Assembly (NCBI RefSeq): GCF_901709675.1
Contig: NC_051093.1
Span: 6,903,053 to 6,967,052, forward strand
Length of the DNA stretch: 64,000 nt
Direction: 5' to 3'
DNA from: Syngnathus acus
Lineage: Eukaryota; Chordata; Actinopteri; Syngnathiformes; Syngnathidae
In this document: in pieces, positions 1 to 18,115 of the stretch
Layout of the letters: each line of letters opens with the position of its first letter
How positions within the stretch are numbered: the stretch's first letter is position 1
The notes under the pieces: generated by a model
Seen by the model: the letters and a program-made list of their open reading frames with translations, nothing else
Database searches by the model: none
What the model was told of the DNA's origin: nothing
Made by a program: the position numbers and the translations under genes

Positions 1-1
1 T

Positions 2-82
2 GATCGTGACTTCCTAACAGACCCAGAAAACACAGTCCGACACCATTTTGACAAGGGAGGCCTGCTCATCTGCGGCTTATGA
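2..82 (+). CDS. Possible C-terminal coding tail of an upstream gene (partial)
   Basis: An open frame enters from the left edge and ends at TGA 80-82. It gives 26 residues, starting DRDFLTDPENTVRHHF and ending GGLLICGL. An AATAAA lies 35 bases after the stop, which fits the end of a transcription unit. A possible splice acceptor (TTCCTAACAG, ending at 20) would shorten the exon. I do not recognise the protein. Twenty-six codons can be open by chance, so the call rests on the stop and poly(A) signal pairing and on the coding-like residue mix. Confidence 0.35.
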   Translation, partial: DRDFLTDPENTVRHHFDKGGLLICGL

Positions 83-116
83 CTCTTTCGGGGTCACCGA
101 ATAATCAGCCTTGACA

Positions 117-122
117 AATAAA
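117..122 (+). promoter_or_regulatory. Poly(A) signal AATAAA after the edge ORF
   Basis: A canonical AATAAA hexamer 35 bases downstream of the TGA at 80-82. It supports a + strand gene ending at the left edge. The hexamer alone is common in AT-rich DNA. Confidence 0.35.
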
Positions 123-3100
123 GAAGCTGACGACACCATGCGATAGCGATGAGAGGAGGAGAAAAGGATAGCGAAACGCTTGATAGACATTTCATCTGCA
201 CCCGCTGACCCTTTAGTCTGAGTGGACTGTCAAGTTGTCATTGAGCTGATTGAGTGTGAAAAGAATTTTCCACGTGGGAGATAAAACTGTCTGTCGTTCG
301 GATGAAACCGATGGATTGACTGAAAAGAGGATGCAGACGAGCGGATGAATCAGACGTCAGGAGTTTGGTCGAAGAACGGAAATAGGAAAGGAGATGACAG
401 CAAAGAATTAGCTATATGTGACAGGATGCGTCCGGGCTTTAAAGCTATAACTTGCGCAAACATCAATCCGTGGACTACAAAGTTCATCACGTTCAAATGC
501 CAGAAAAAAAAACATGTTTTTGCAGTTCAGGGTTGTCAAAACATTGGATGTCAAAGTTCTCGCAGGGATGAGAATATGCTGCGCTGCTTGGAAACAACAT
601 GGCGCAACTTCTCATGTGTTATTTAACCTCTGGATCAATGCTGGAGGTGAAACGCCTGCAGATGAGTCAGACGGAGGCCGAATGTGGCTGCAGAACATAT
701 CGTGACTTTCTTGAATTCGCTCTCTTGCCATTCACAGTGTTTCGAAAACTACAAATGGACTTTTGCCAAAACTCACATCTGTGTGCTAAATCATTAAGAT
801 CTTCTTTAAATCCTTCTGATGCACACTTGTGTGTATTTCCATCTTGCAGAAATGTTTAATAAAAGATGTAACACATGACGAATCAAATCCCAAGACTGGA
901 TCTTGCTGCAGATTCCGCAATTGATTAGGCATCATTGGATAGGGAAAAAAAATTCAGTGTCATTTTTGATCTCCAAAATAAATATAAGATGTGAACTTCT
1001 CTTTGATTATACCATGCCTAGAGTCATTATTAATCTCTTGATCACCACGACTTTATTCTTGAATCTTAATTTATTCCGACAAAACTATTTCACGCAAGTT
1101 AATTCGATGACGCGGCAAAAACACGTGAAGAGTGACGCATCACTTTCACGTAATCTCCCGTGTAATTGCTTTAATTGGTCTCATCCGAGCTGGTTTGATG
1201 TCTCCATCTGCACCGATCACATCTGTCGGCAGACTTTGCCGGGTTGTCTAAATGTCATGTAAGCAATTTGATGTGACAGCTGGGTGGAGTCGCAATCTGA
1301 CAAAATGTACAAAACCTACAATAATAATGCTTCGTTTTGATTGACACTCACTATCAGGTTAAAAAAATATGATGATATTGGCGTATATCAAAACACAGTT
1401 TGCAATTCTAATCATCTAATTGCTCATTTAGGGCGCTAGCGTGTTTGAAGAGGTTTATGTAAAAGGCAGAGAAATGAAATACATTCTGAAATGAAAGCCT
1501 CCAAATTGGGCATTATCTTTGGAAAGGCAGACTTTTTAATTAAGCTTTTTTTTTTTTCCTATTAGATGGAGCAGGGATGCTTAACAGCCTTTTTTTTGTT
1601 TTTGTTCTCCATGGCTGCCCTGCTGCTTTGTGTTGTACAAATTAAATCATTTATTTAGATACTTTCTTTGATAATTGTCCAGTTTGTCGCATGACAAAAA
1701 AAAAACATTGTCATGGTGGCAATTTGGGGATTGTAATTTTGGAAGGAGTGCTTTAAGTGCACTTAAACAAGTTGTTTTCCCCAAAACTCAAATTAACTCG
1801 TGCCATATTGTGACATAATATTCCTTCCGGGAAAAAAAAAAACCTTCACCTCAGTATGTAGAGATTTTTTTTTTCTTCTTCCAAATTTCTTCGGGTATTT
1901 GAAGTCCTTGAGGTCTTCCGTCCATAACTATGCACTTGCATCAGCACTCGTGTGGTAACCTTGATCTACAGTATTTTCCAGTGCAATGTGATTGTCTACT
2001 TTTATTGGTACAATGAGAAACTGTCAATGGAAATATTGAAGCAGCAATTAAATAAGAGTTGTATGGGATTATATTTTCAAATGAGCAGTGCCTTCACTTG
2101 ACACCGTTTTGCACTCACCACCGTATAATTCTCCCGCTTCACTAAAGAAGTAAAGACATTATTTCTATTTTAACTACTTCAGGTTGGTATTCCCTGAAGC
2201 CTCTTTAATCCAAAGGGGAAATATATTGCACTCAATTGTAATTATTCCAGTGTAGAATCTTTTTTTTTTTTATCCATAGAGCTAAATTTAGGTTTTTTTT
2301 TCCTCTTCTTTAGATCGAAGTGTCTTTGATTTCATATGCATATTTCTTCTGGAAATGTGAGGCGAGGGATTTTCATAGATCTCATCAGTCTTCTGGATTT
2401 TGATTAGATTCCGTAGGGGGCAGGTCATGCTGGCATTGTTTGATGGGAGACATTACAGGGGTGCATGGCTTGTATTTCATGAAGTGTGTTAGATGAAAGT
2501 ATGACAAAAATAAATGTGTTCTTCATGCAGCATGACAGGCGTTAAGGTCATATGACGTTTGTGTTAAATCGGCATGTAAATTATTCTCAGTATTTTTGAA
2601 AATGAACATGACATTTAGATATATGGAGTCGTACATTCATTCGATTGGAACTGAAACCACTTCTTAATAGCAAAATATACTCATCGTCTCTTTTGATCCT
2701 TGCCTTTCGTAATAATAATAATAATTTAACATTTCATCGTTATTATTTTATTATGTTGACAAACTGGAGCCATCTCAGTGTTAAATGTCTCAGGTAGATG
2801 GATATGAGTGCTATTTATTTATTGGTGCTGCAGCTCAGGGAATAAAGTAGGGCACATGCTTTGGATATAAATGCTAATCTGACATTGCTGTATTACCTCT
2901 CTCTTACTGAGAAAAAAGGTGATGGCCCCGGGCCACAAACATGACAGTTATATATATTGTGAGGTTGAGTGTCGGAGTTTGACGTTGAATTACTTACTTA
3001 CTTGGCTTGACGCGCTCCTGCATGTAAATCACACATTCAGGTCATTATCATAATTGACTGGGGCCCTCAAGCGGATAGAAGATGAACTACAATATTTCAT

Positions 3101-3736
3101 TGGTTTTGCGGATAATTTTTCAATTTCATTTGATGTTGATTGCATTTTAATTTTACATTGTGCAAAACATAAACTGTAGCTCTCACATTGGGAGCTGTTT
3201 ACTTCAAATCCCGTAAAGTTCAGTATTTGCTGTCTGCGATGGTTTTATGTGATGATTATTGGAAGAGTTCTATAAAAGATGTGCGAGAAAACAAAAAGGA
3301 CAGGAGGAAACATGATGCCTCTCAAAAGACATTTAGAGTAATTACAGGTGATAATTAAGTCAAAATTACGTAATGAGCTAGGCAACCGGGAAGAGGCAGT
3401 TGACATTTTCCAAAGCAATTTCAGCGTGATTAATTCCTGTATTTTGTTATCATGGGAAATAAAACGAGCCATAGTTCACATCCTAGCTGAATGTGAATGC
3501 AATTGTCAAGTTCATAATTGTTAAAAATGTGGGCCTTGAATTTATTAAAATTAATATCATAATGTTATGTATTAATTATGTGTATTTGTGCATAAATGTG
3601 AAACTAGGGAAAAACTAACTTGGTGAAAACATTGACCAAAAAAGCAGGTTAACAACTTACAAAACACCGAATAGCATCCCCCCAAAAAATTACAATCCAT
3701 ATAAAATGATATTTACAAATTGCAACCCTTGAGCAA
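123..3736. other. Intergenic, no gene recognised
   Basis: Short ORFs on both strands (for example 345-626, 903-1262) have no recognisable domains and no splice context. The stretch is AT-rich with homopolymer T and A runs (about 1548-1558, 1830-1842, 2261-2271) and a TAA microsatellite near 2712-2724. I see no repeat element with clear ends. Confidence 0.6.
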
Positions 3737-3813
3737 TGACGTCAATTGACGCCAATGACGTCACCAAGCTGGCTTTGAGTTGGTGAAACGCTCTCATGAA
3801 ACACTTTACGTCA
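3737..3813 (+). promoter_or_regulatory. CRE/ATF site cluster, candidate sec14l1 promoter
   Basis: Two perfect palindromic CREs (TGACGTCA at 3737-3744 and 3756-3763) flank a near-CRE (TGACGCCA at 3747-3754). A further TTACGTCA lies at 3806-3813. The first three start 10 and 9 bases apart, about one helical turn. CREB/ATF dimers are known to bind this palindrome. The cluster lies about 1.2 kb before the sec14l1 start codon and just before a CpG-containing stretch with a possible donor at 3988. Promoter assignment is inference. Confidence 0.45.
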
Positions 3814-3899
3814 CACACTGTTTACGCATAACGACCGATTTCTTTATTTTGACGGCGGATATGATAAAAAAAATAATAATTCAGATATCAATGTGACAT

Positions 3900-3987
3900 C
3901 CGGTTGCCTTCCAGGAAGTGCGTCGTTGCTGTCAGCTGAACTTTAACGCGCAACGTATGGAAGGGTCGACTTGCAAGCTGCAACATG
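3900..3987 (+). other. Candidate 5' leader exon of sec14l1
   Basis: A locally GC- and CpG-richer segment (GTGCGTCGTTG, AACGCGCAACG, GGGTCGAC) ends in CAACATG followed by GTAATA at 3988. It could be the first noncoding exon, spliced to the acceptor at 4980-4981. The left boundary is a guess. It competes with the candidate ending at 4859. Confidence 0.25.
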
Positions 3988-4659
3988 GTAATATATATAT
4001 ATATATTTGAAAACTAGTCTTTATGTTTGGGTAGTTTGCTAATTCGCTCCGTAAAATGTAATCTAATTTATGTCACGCCTTGATCAAATTTATTGTTTAC
4101 TTTGAACATGTCAAAAGTCTCTATTTTCCACTTTTATTGTTCTTTATTGTCAGATCCATATCTGTATTTATTTAAATGCAATAGTGTAATTACAAAAACA
4201 GTGCCCCGTAAATTTACCGTGATGAATTGAAATTGTTCCTCTTCTTGCCATCATGATAGGAAAACATTTTGGAATTTCTCAAAGGTATCTTGCCCTTGCA
4301 AGACTTGAACAGAATGTTCCCAGAGGGTTAGTCAGCCAACAAAGACCCAGAGAAATTAGAAAGGCATAGAAGTGGACGTCCTTGTGATTTTGCCCATTCA
4401 GGACCTTGTTCGAGCAAGCTGAGCCCAAAGAAAAGAAAGAAAAAAAGGACAATTTTGAAGAGGTCCACTTCAGTTTGAGTTTCATCTTGAAATGATTATT
4501 GTGTTTTCAATAAGCTCATAAATAATAAAATAATAATTGTAAATGCATGTATAGATAGAAATACAACTAAATTAGTTCACATTTTGATTTTATTTTTCCC
4601 CAATTATGTCCGCTTACATTGACTTAACAACCTAGCTGTCCTCTTCCACCAGAGATACT

Positions 4660-4859
4660 AAATCCGACACGGATTCATGGTTTCCTGTTGGCTCGAAAGA
4701 GGCGGAGTTCATTCACCGTCACCAGCTGGTCACGGTGCTTTCAGTTTTACAACACCCAATGAGGTAAAAAATATTTCATCTGGCAGCTGATTGTGGACGG
4801 CATTCAAATGGATCTCTAACTTGAAACATCTGAAAAGTGTGGATCAACATCCCATTGCT
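4660..4859 (+). other. Candidate alternative 5' leader exon of sec14l1
   Basis: A strong consensus donor GTAAGT begins at 4860, and a weaker one (GAG followed by GTAAAA) lies near 4773. CTCTTCCACCAG just before 4653 could be an acceptor, so the segment may be an internal noncoding exon or a separate first exon. It reads to the acceptor TTTATTCAG ending at 4981, 24 bases before the start codon. Left end uncertain. Confidence 0.3.
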
Positions 4860-5005
4860 GTAAGTCACACACTTTACTCTTTCAAATGTTCTATTGGGTT
4901 TATAGAAACTTTTTTTGCAGTATAATCAGACGTTATAAAAGCATGTCAGTGAGTCATGTGAATGTCGTTGCCTTTATTCAGGGACTGACTGATTGAACTG
5001 CAGCC

Positions 5006-10445
<5,440 letters not shown>

Positions 10446-10579
10446 CATCGGCTCAACAAGGAATCCATTAATTGGATCGTTTCTGTAGCAGAAGGTTTGC
10501 TGCAGTCAACTTGTGTTGGATTTGAAATTTCGAAAAGTGTAATCAATCATTGGATGGTCTTCACTGCATTTGATGGGTC

Positions 10580-10585
10580 AATAAA
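10580..10585 (+). promoter_or_regulatory. Candidate sec14l1 poly(A) signal (proximal)
   Basis: AATAAA 135 bases after the stop at 10443-10445. A second AATAAA follows at 10964-10969, so alternative 3' ends are possible. Confidence 0.4.
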
Positions 10586-10963
10586 TGGCAATGTCAAAAG
10601 ATAAGGCAGTCACTGAATTTCTTTGATTGTCCACTAGATGTCAGGCTTTTCTTGCACAGAAAATGTTCAAGCCTCCGATTGTATAGTTTACTATTTTGTA
10701 GCCCAGCATGAGGGGTGTTTCTAATATTTTGGTGGCCATTTACCAATTATTACAAATTCCACTCCAAGATATTACCGCATATATTTTGCAAATCCTTATA
10801 TTGAGCAGAAAAAACATCTTTAATGACATAAAACAACAGAAACTACATCATTAAGACTGCTAGAAACAACAATCCTTTGAAAGTCTCATTGTCCCAAATG
10901 TGTAGCAAATACATTTTTTCCCCCATTCGAGCTCATTGGGCAAAGGAATAGAAGAGTTGCTTG

Positions 10964-10969
10964 AATAAA
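10964..10969 (+). promoter_or_regulatory. Candidate sec14l1 poly(A) signal (distal)
   Basis: AATAAA in TTGAATAAAG about 520 bases after the stop. It would give a 3' UTR of roughly 540 bases. Confidence 0.35.
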
Positions 10970-13900
10970 GAATTCATTACAAGAGCATACATTGCTGTGG
11001 CCTCTAGAGAGCCTTTATACTGAAATGGAAGAAAGAAATGTCTGCAGTGGCTGTGTTGCAGTGTAGCTGTAATAGTTATCCTCTTCACAGCAATAAGTGG
11101 ATGATTGGAAAGAGAAACTCCAGATTGCTCCTTGCATGCACTATTTGATAAGAGGTGCCTTGATTTACTCGCATTAAGGTAGAGGATATAATCTGCATTC
11201 AAATATAGACTTGGGAAATAGAATGAAATTCAGTTGTAAGGATAAAAACAACAAAAGCTGTCCATAAGTTGATGCAGACTGAGATTGAAGTATTTGCATA
11301 AACATGTTTTCAGAGGCTGCTAATTTGAAAACCATGAGATGTTTTTTTTTTATTATTTTGGATGCACAATGCATTTGCATAAAACCTTAATATCCATAAA
11401 TTTAACATATGCTCCCAGCTCAATCTTGATTAAATTTTCCTTCTCCGGCAAATGTCTGCTGCTTCTCGGTCTAAACTCAAACTTTGAACAGTAACAGACT
11501 TTTAATGGACATATTTGGAGATTTTATTTTATTTATTTGTAAAATATCATTTTCAGTAGTATGTTGATTGATTAGTAGGCTGACTTTGACTGTCCTTCAT
11601 AGACTTTTGCCTGCAGTGTTAAAAAAAAAGTAAGAAAAAAAAATGAATACAAAAACTAAAGCATGCTTCCCATAGGAAATCATGTAAATCCAATTAATCT
11701 GTTCAAGACACCTTAAAAACAGCAAAGGAAAATTACATTTTGAAGTATATTTTCTAGTTGAACTTTTTAGATAAGTTCACGGGAAAAAGAGTGGTCTTCC
11801 CCAACTTTGTGAAATATAGAACCGTGCTAAATGTCAAGCTAAAATGAAGAATGATGAATCCCTGTAATTTATACTTCATTTCTTTTGTCACTATTTTTAT
11901 CCATATAACAAGAAATTACCAATTTCTCACTAAATGAGATCATTTGAATGGATGAGAAACTGAACTGCAGGACTTTTAGCATTGACCGCTAATCTCAATG
12001 GCTTGTTTGGAACCCTAATTTAACACATGATTTTAGTAGGCCTAATTAAAATGGCTTCAGACAAATTGATGCAGTCACGGTTACTTATCTCAACTACTTC
12101 ACACTAAGTCTCATATCTTCCACCATTGATTTTTCCCCGCAATAAGAGAGACCATCAATCTGGCCTCAATTTAGGCCGCCGACTCCTGAGCGCTGGCTGG
12201 CCTCATTTGCAATGACGAGACAGCGCTCTGCCTACAAGCCCAATGTTGCTTTATTGCTTTTCTAACACAAGACCTTGCTTTCTTTTTTTCTTACTATACT
12301 GTGCACGTCAGTGACAGTATTTTTGGGTTACAATTATGCAACTTACACTGTTTAGCTCTTGTGTTGGATCTCATGCTGATCGCATATGGATAGCAAACTG
12401 TGACTGCATATTGTGTTTATATTAGGAAGGACATACAGTAAACTATGACTAATATTTTGTCCTAACTGTGCAATCGAAAGCATCTCAATGATTTTCTGAT
12501 TGCATTGGAAGGGTTGTTGGGTTTAAGACTCCTGTGAGTCACCACGGGAACACCTGGCAATTAGATCACGAGCCACTTGTGAGATCTTTTGCACTCATCT
12601 GCCTGATGCGGTTAAAATACAATTCCCGACAGGCTTAACCATGTGAAGGTTAAAATCTTTCACCTTATAGCCAGCTGATGGAAATTAAATGTTTCATGTG
12701 GTATGTGACAACAATATTGTGTTGGGATAATTCATTTGGACTGGAGCTAGGCTTGAGATTATTTTCTTAAAGATAGCATTTTTTAAAGTATAGCCTTGAA
12801 TATATTTACAAATGCCACAGTATTGAAAATCAGAGAAAATCATGTTTCAATGAAACATCACTGTCACTGGCAAATGTGATGTTTTGTAAAAAAAAAAAAA
12901 GATTGTGAAAAGTGTTAGAATCCAGCAACAGCTCACCAATCCTCTGTACTCGTGTCAGGTGGAAATCGTGACCAACATGCTGCAGAGAGACTGAAAGAGC
13001 ACATGTGATCAAATCTGAAAAAGAATCATTTTCTTGCTTTGAGAATCTCCCTAAAACCGTTTTATAATGATTCCATACACAACACTAAAATAAAAACATA
13101 CAAGCTGTCACTGTTGACATCCACAGTGCAGGTGGCCTTCATGCCTCCACATTTTTTTTCCAATGAGACGCAATTATCGATAGAAGCAAGTCTGCACGCC
13201 GCAGTCATTTCAAATCTGTCTGCTAGCGAACAAAAGATGGAAGTTGAAGGCGTCTGTCTTTTCTTTTTAACCTACCAGGCCACTGTCGCTCAGCGACCAT
13301 TCGTTTGGGTTCGTGAGTATCTGCGAGGATAAAGAAGAGTGAGAGCAAAAGACGGTAGATAAAGGTACGAAGGTGGGATTAGCCATGAAGAGAGCTAGGC
13401 GATCAAGGCAAATTCTCATTTTAAAAAGCTGCGGGGCATCTCATGGGAGCATCTCCCATTTTTGTTTCTCAGTCACTTTTCATCTGTTCAGACTTTGTCA
13501 AGCAGTGATTGCATTCAAATGTAATCTTGGCCCGCTTGTTGATGTGTGCGGGATATATTTGAATTTGATTGACTTGGAATTTCACCTTTGGTGTCTTCTA
13601 CCACATTGTGGTTAATCCGTTGTGTTCAATGACCATGTTTTTTTTTCTTTGAGCTTGCCGCTGAGACAATTCCCTGTCACCGCCATCGTAGTAAGATGAT
13701 GAGAGAGTAGCTGTATTGTCAATCCCCATCGGGCTCAGGCATGGTGCTTTTAATTGCCTTAAAGTGTGACTTGAGCCTCTAGATCGGCGGATTTTTCTGC
13801 CAAGAAGAGCTAAGCCTATTACACGCTTGTTAGCACCAAGAAACACAATCCAATATGAAAGAATGTCTCACTGTCTAACAATTTGTACCACTTGCTTTAT

Positions 13901-14730
13901 CATCACCATTTTATGTTTGTCTTTTTGTATAGAGACGAAATGAAATATTGTATGGGATGCAAAGTGGTCCAAAAAGCATGGATTACATTTTAATTATGGT
14001 CAATGTGCACGAGGAATCGATTGTGGATTAATGCAGATGTGACCTGCAGTTAAAGGAATATTATAATTAATTCATTAAATTAAATGGTAAAAATCTAATA
14101 ATGTCACTGCAAAAGATGAATAATAAATAAATTAAATAAAAAATATGATAAAAATTTGGCAATAGCCACAAAAGTGTATATGTAGCCTTTGAGAGGACAA
14201 GTAGTTATATTTTAAACACAATAATAATCCCCGTGCACGCTGTTTAATTCTAATACCGCCAAAGAAAAACTTTGAACATGAGTCAGCATTTTAAAATGTT
14301 GTTTTGAGACACAATGAATTTTCCCGTGAAATATCCTTTTGTCCTCAAGTGATAATAGCTGTAGGTTTTTCCACAAAGACGTGACGTCCCTCACAAATTT
14401 AACCTTGACTCTGAGGAACATTTCTCCAGCAATTGTTTACACCGCACAACATTCCAACATTGGACATTATTGTTGTATTACCAATAAAAAGTCAAAGATC
14501 ATTTGCTTTTTACTGATGAATTCACCAATGTTTTTTTTTTATGCTTCAAGGCAAATTGATAATCTGTGTTATAGCTCACAAAAAATTCATTCATGATAAT
14601 TGATTTTATGATTCTTTTGTAATTGTTGTTTTTAAAACTACCCGCAAACCCAGTGACACTTTTATAACACTGCAGCAATTATTTGATTTTTAATCTGTTT
14701 TGGAAAACATAGTTATTTATGATAGAAAAA

Positions 14731-14779
14731 AATAAGTACTGCCAAACTTTGATAATAATAAGTACTGCCAAACATTGAT
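14731..14779. repeat. Two-copy tandem duplication, 23-bp unit
   Basis: AATAAGTACTGCCAAACTTTGAT (14731-14753) recurs with one change at 14757-14779. Probably replication slippage. Confidence 0.7.
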
Positions 14780-16194
14780 TAAAAAAGTGCTTGCATTTAA
14801 AAAAAATAAAAATATGACAAGACACGAGAATGGCCTCAGGCTTTGTCTATCAACATTGTATAGATTTCCGTCATTTCACATTGCTTAGGCTCTCTCCAGT
14901 CACATAACATGCTATTAAAATGCTAATAATGTTAGAGATCAAACTCTTAAGGTCTTCCTGCCTACCCATAACTTGCGATGTGACTCACAGGAGATGATGG
15001 AAGCTTTATTCTCAGCTACCTCCACATGATGACATGTCTTTGTACCACTTGCAATTGAGAACCTTCTCATTGCAATCAAACAATTGTCTCTTCTTGGGGA
15101 TCAAGGAAGGAATTGATTGTTTCCCAAGGGTGCTTCATAATTAAGATGCTTCCACTTGTCAAGATAACAAAATAACATCACAGTGCCCAAGGGCTCAACT
15201 TGCAGATGTCATGTGACCAAATTTTTAGTATTGCCATGACAGTATTTAAAAACGAGCCTAGGCCTGTTCTAATGTCTGCAATCATTCCATCGCAATTTAA
15301 GATGGTTTTCCTCCTTTCGCATTTTGTGTATAAAATGCATTGAGAAAATGATCCATTTGGCTCCTAATGGCTTCTCAATTTAACACTCAGTGGATATGCT
15401 GCAATAAAGTTCATTACCATGGGAAAATGCTGGACCCGTATTGAGATGATTTCATCCTCCCCCATTGCTGCATCATTCGCTTAAGAATAATTTGCGTTTA
15501 AATAGATCTGAGTCAGGCTTTGATTTGTAATCTGTTGGATTTTAGCACAGGATTGTTGTTTATATTACTCGCCATATTTGATGTTGCTAGAAGTGAATTG
15601 GATTTGTGGCCATTATCTTTTAATACTTCAACACAAAATGGCTGTGAAGAACCATTTTTGAAAAAAGATCTTTTTTTTAATGAAGATGCTTTTGTTAAAT
15701 GTCAATGTACGCACGTTTCGCTATTTGCGTTTGATGACATGTTTTGTGACACGTGTTATCTTTTTTTCCGATCAAAAGCAAAGCGGTTAAAATACCTCCC
15801 GCCATCCTCCTCGTGGGTGAAGCCACTTTCATCCATCTAACTCTGATAATTGGGTCCTGATACAATACCCTGGTATATTTCTTTACAAAGAAGATATCAT
15901 TGCGTGTCATGTGCGCCTTGTGGAGGTCTGCGGGGAGCAACACGAGACAAAGATAAAGAGGATGGTTATTATAAGAAGCTGCAATGTAGTGGAGCATGAC
16001 AGCATTTGAGCAATGGATGCAGGTTTAATGCCCAGACAAGTATGGGAGAGGTTGGGCTGAGATCAAGCTCTCTTGTGGCTTTGGCTTTTTCTGCTTGATC
16101 CCGTATAAGCTTTGACTCCCGGGAAGTATGTTCTAAAGCCATGTAATTAGTGATATTACATTTCTGAAAACAGTTGTGGGGAAAAAAAATAAAT

Positions 16195-16315
16195 AAAATA
16201 TATATATATATATCATTTTATTTTTTTAAATATATATATAGTTTTTTTAAGTGTATATAATTATACATATACATGTATATATATTATTTATTTATATATA
16301 TATATAGTTTTTTCT
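16195..16315. repeat. AT-rich low-complexity tract with TA runs
   Basis: Several runs of alternating TA are separated by T and A homopolymers. TATATATATAG followed by a T run occurs twice. The tract is self-complementary and could extrude cruciforms; no element ends are visible. Confidence 0.7.
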
Positions 16316-17731
16316 TTTGACTAATCTAAAGGAAAATAATAAACCCAAACACTTTTTCTGGTAACTGGATCTTGTTTGAAATCACAGATTACAATTAAAC
16401 CCAAACTGGAGAGTATGCCTTGGTTCTTGTAAGCCTGAAGAACTGAGCCACAAAGGGCTTTAAGGATAAAAGCTGTCAGTGGCACTCCGGCTACTCTCAC
16501 AGCCCGCGGAATATTATTGTACCAGAACACATTGTGACAAAAGAACAATAGCTCAGGGAAAATCACCCTTACCTGAAAGTTTTTATTGATTGAAGTTTAT
16601 TCAGCAGCCAGTTAACGCAGCTCAAGAAAAAGAAGTTTGTGCACCAATGAAATTACTTTAACAAGCTAGCAAGAGAAACATTTGACCAATTCATGGTTGA
16701 GTTCAAATAAATTTAGAATATAGTTTAGCTTTGGTCGACAGGCATAACACTGAAATCATTGTTAGAAATATGAAAAGTAATTGGGGTTAAAAAAACAAAC
16801 CACAATGCCTGAGTAGATACATTACAAAATGTGCAGTCCAATTCACATCTTAATATTATGACAAGCACAAAACTTTATAAAGCATTTGTCTTGTACCTTA
16901 ATGTCTTTTTTTTTTCCAGGGATCCCATTTTTAAATGGCTATTATGACTGTGATTTCTCAAAGTTATGGCCACAAATACAGTTGGGAAATAACATTTCTG
17001 AAGCACAGCTGCACCATTGTTTTTTTTGGTACATTCTCCCACCTTGTGCCGGGTGCTTGTAAACAATCCTGACCCCGTTTGACAGGTTGCTTCAGTTAAA
17101 GTCTCACACCGCATACCCAGAGTTGTTCCTGGTGCCTCTGAGCTCATGGATTATTCATGGTTCATGGAGCTGTCCCACTGTGTGCCTCAATGTCTGCTAG
17201 GAGGACAAGCCTCCATGCGTCACTTCAGAACCAAACATTGTCACACACCCTGTTTTTGACATGTGACATTGATCAGACCAGATTGACACCAACCAAATAA
17301 TTGCTCTCTGACCCAATAAAATGATTATCTTTCGTTGTTGGTGTTCTGGTTTTTCATTATATTTGACAGCAGTTGAAATCCAACAAAAAAACCTTTTTGA
17401 TTGCTGAATTGAGCGAGCATATGGTAGGTATCCTTTTATTCTCCCCCCTCCCAACTATGATATTTCATTGCTATGAAACTGAAGTGTTATTTTGGAAGCT
17501 CCCTGAGTATAAATGATGAAACAGTCATGTAATTCCGGTCAGGGTAGTTCGGTTGTCACTGCGTACGACACTTTTAGGAATCTCTCTCGCTCTTTATCAG
17601 CTATCGTTATCAAAACTCTTTGATAAGCAAACAATAGCAATGCTTAATAATCATTTCAATGTGGCTAGAATTTATAAATAATGTGAATATTTTTTCCATC
17701 ACAGAACTCTGGTCATATTTATTGATGTGTA

Positions 17732-18113
17732 CCGTATTTTCCGCACTATAAGGCGCACCGGATTATAAGGCGCACCTTCAATGAATGGCCCATTTTAAAA
17801 CCTTGTCCATATATAAGGCGCACCGGATTATAAAGCGCATAGAATAAATAACTCAACGTTGCTCAAACGTTAATGCAATCACAATATAGTAACACTCGAA
17901 ACAGTGAAAACAATAACAATATATCAATAACTCAACATTGCTCAAACGTTAATATCACACAACACACAAAATAATCACGTAAAGCTTACTTTAATAAGTT
18001 AGTCCTCATCCACGAATCCATATTGGTCCATATATAAGGCGCACCGGATTATAAGGCGCTCTTTTGAGAAAATTGGAGGTTTTTAGGTGCGCCTTATAGT
18101 GCGGAAAATACGG
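17732..18113. mobile_element. TA-flanked MITE, copy 1 (28-bp perfect terminal inverted repeats)
   Basis: The ends CCGTATTTTCCGCACTATAA... and ...TTATAGTGCGGAAAATACGG are perfect inverted repeats for 28 bases and are flanked by TA on both sides (17730-17731, 18114-18115). Inside, blocks of the form TATAAGGCGCACCGG recur next to each end. There is no coding capacity. The TA duplication and short size fit a nonautonomous element moved by a Tc1/mariner-type or other TA-targeting transposase. Copies 2-4 are at 28291, 38092 and 51824. Confidence 0.8.
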
Positions 18114-18115
18114 TA

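Larger units (their letters stand above)
10990..17731. other. Intergenic between sec14l1 and nptx1, no gene recognised
   Basis: Only short ORFs without domains. It holds a 23-base tandem duplication at 14731-14779, an AT-rich tract at about 16195-16315, and otherwise unique-looking AT-rich DNA. Cis-regulatory elements for the flanking genes are plausible but cannot be recognised by eye. Confidence 0.6.

Noticed and set aside
13039-13332. 97-codon ORF with a GTGAGT donor-like site near its end
   Set aside because: No acceptor, domain or recognisable homology; it includes a T homopolymer and is best treated as chance.
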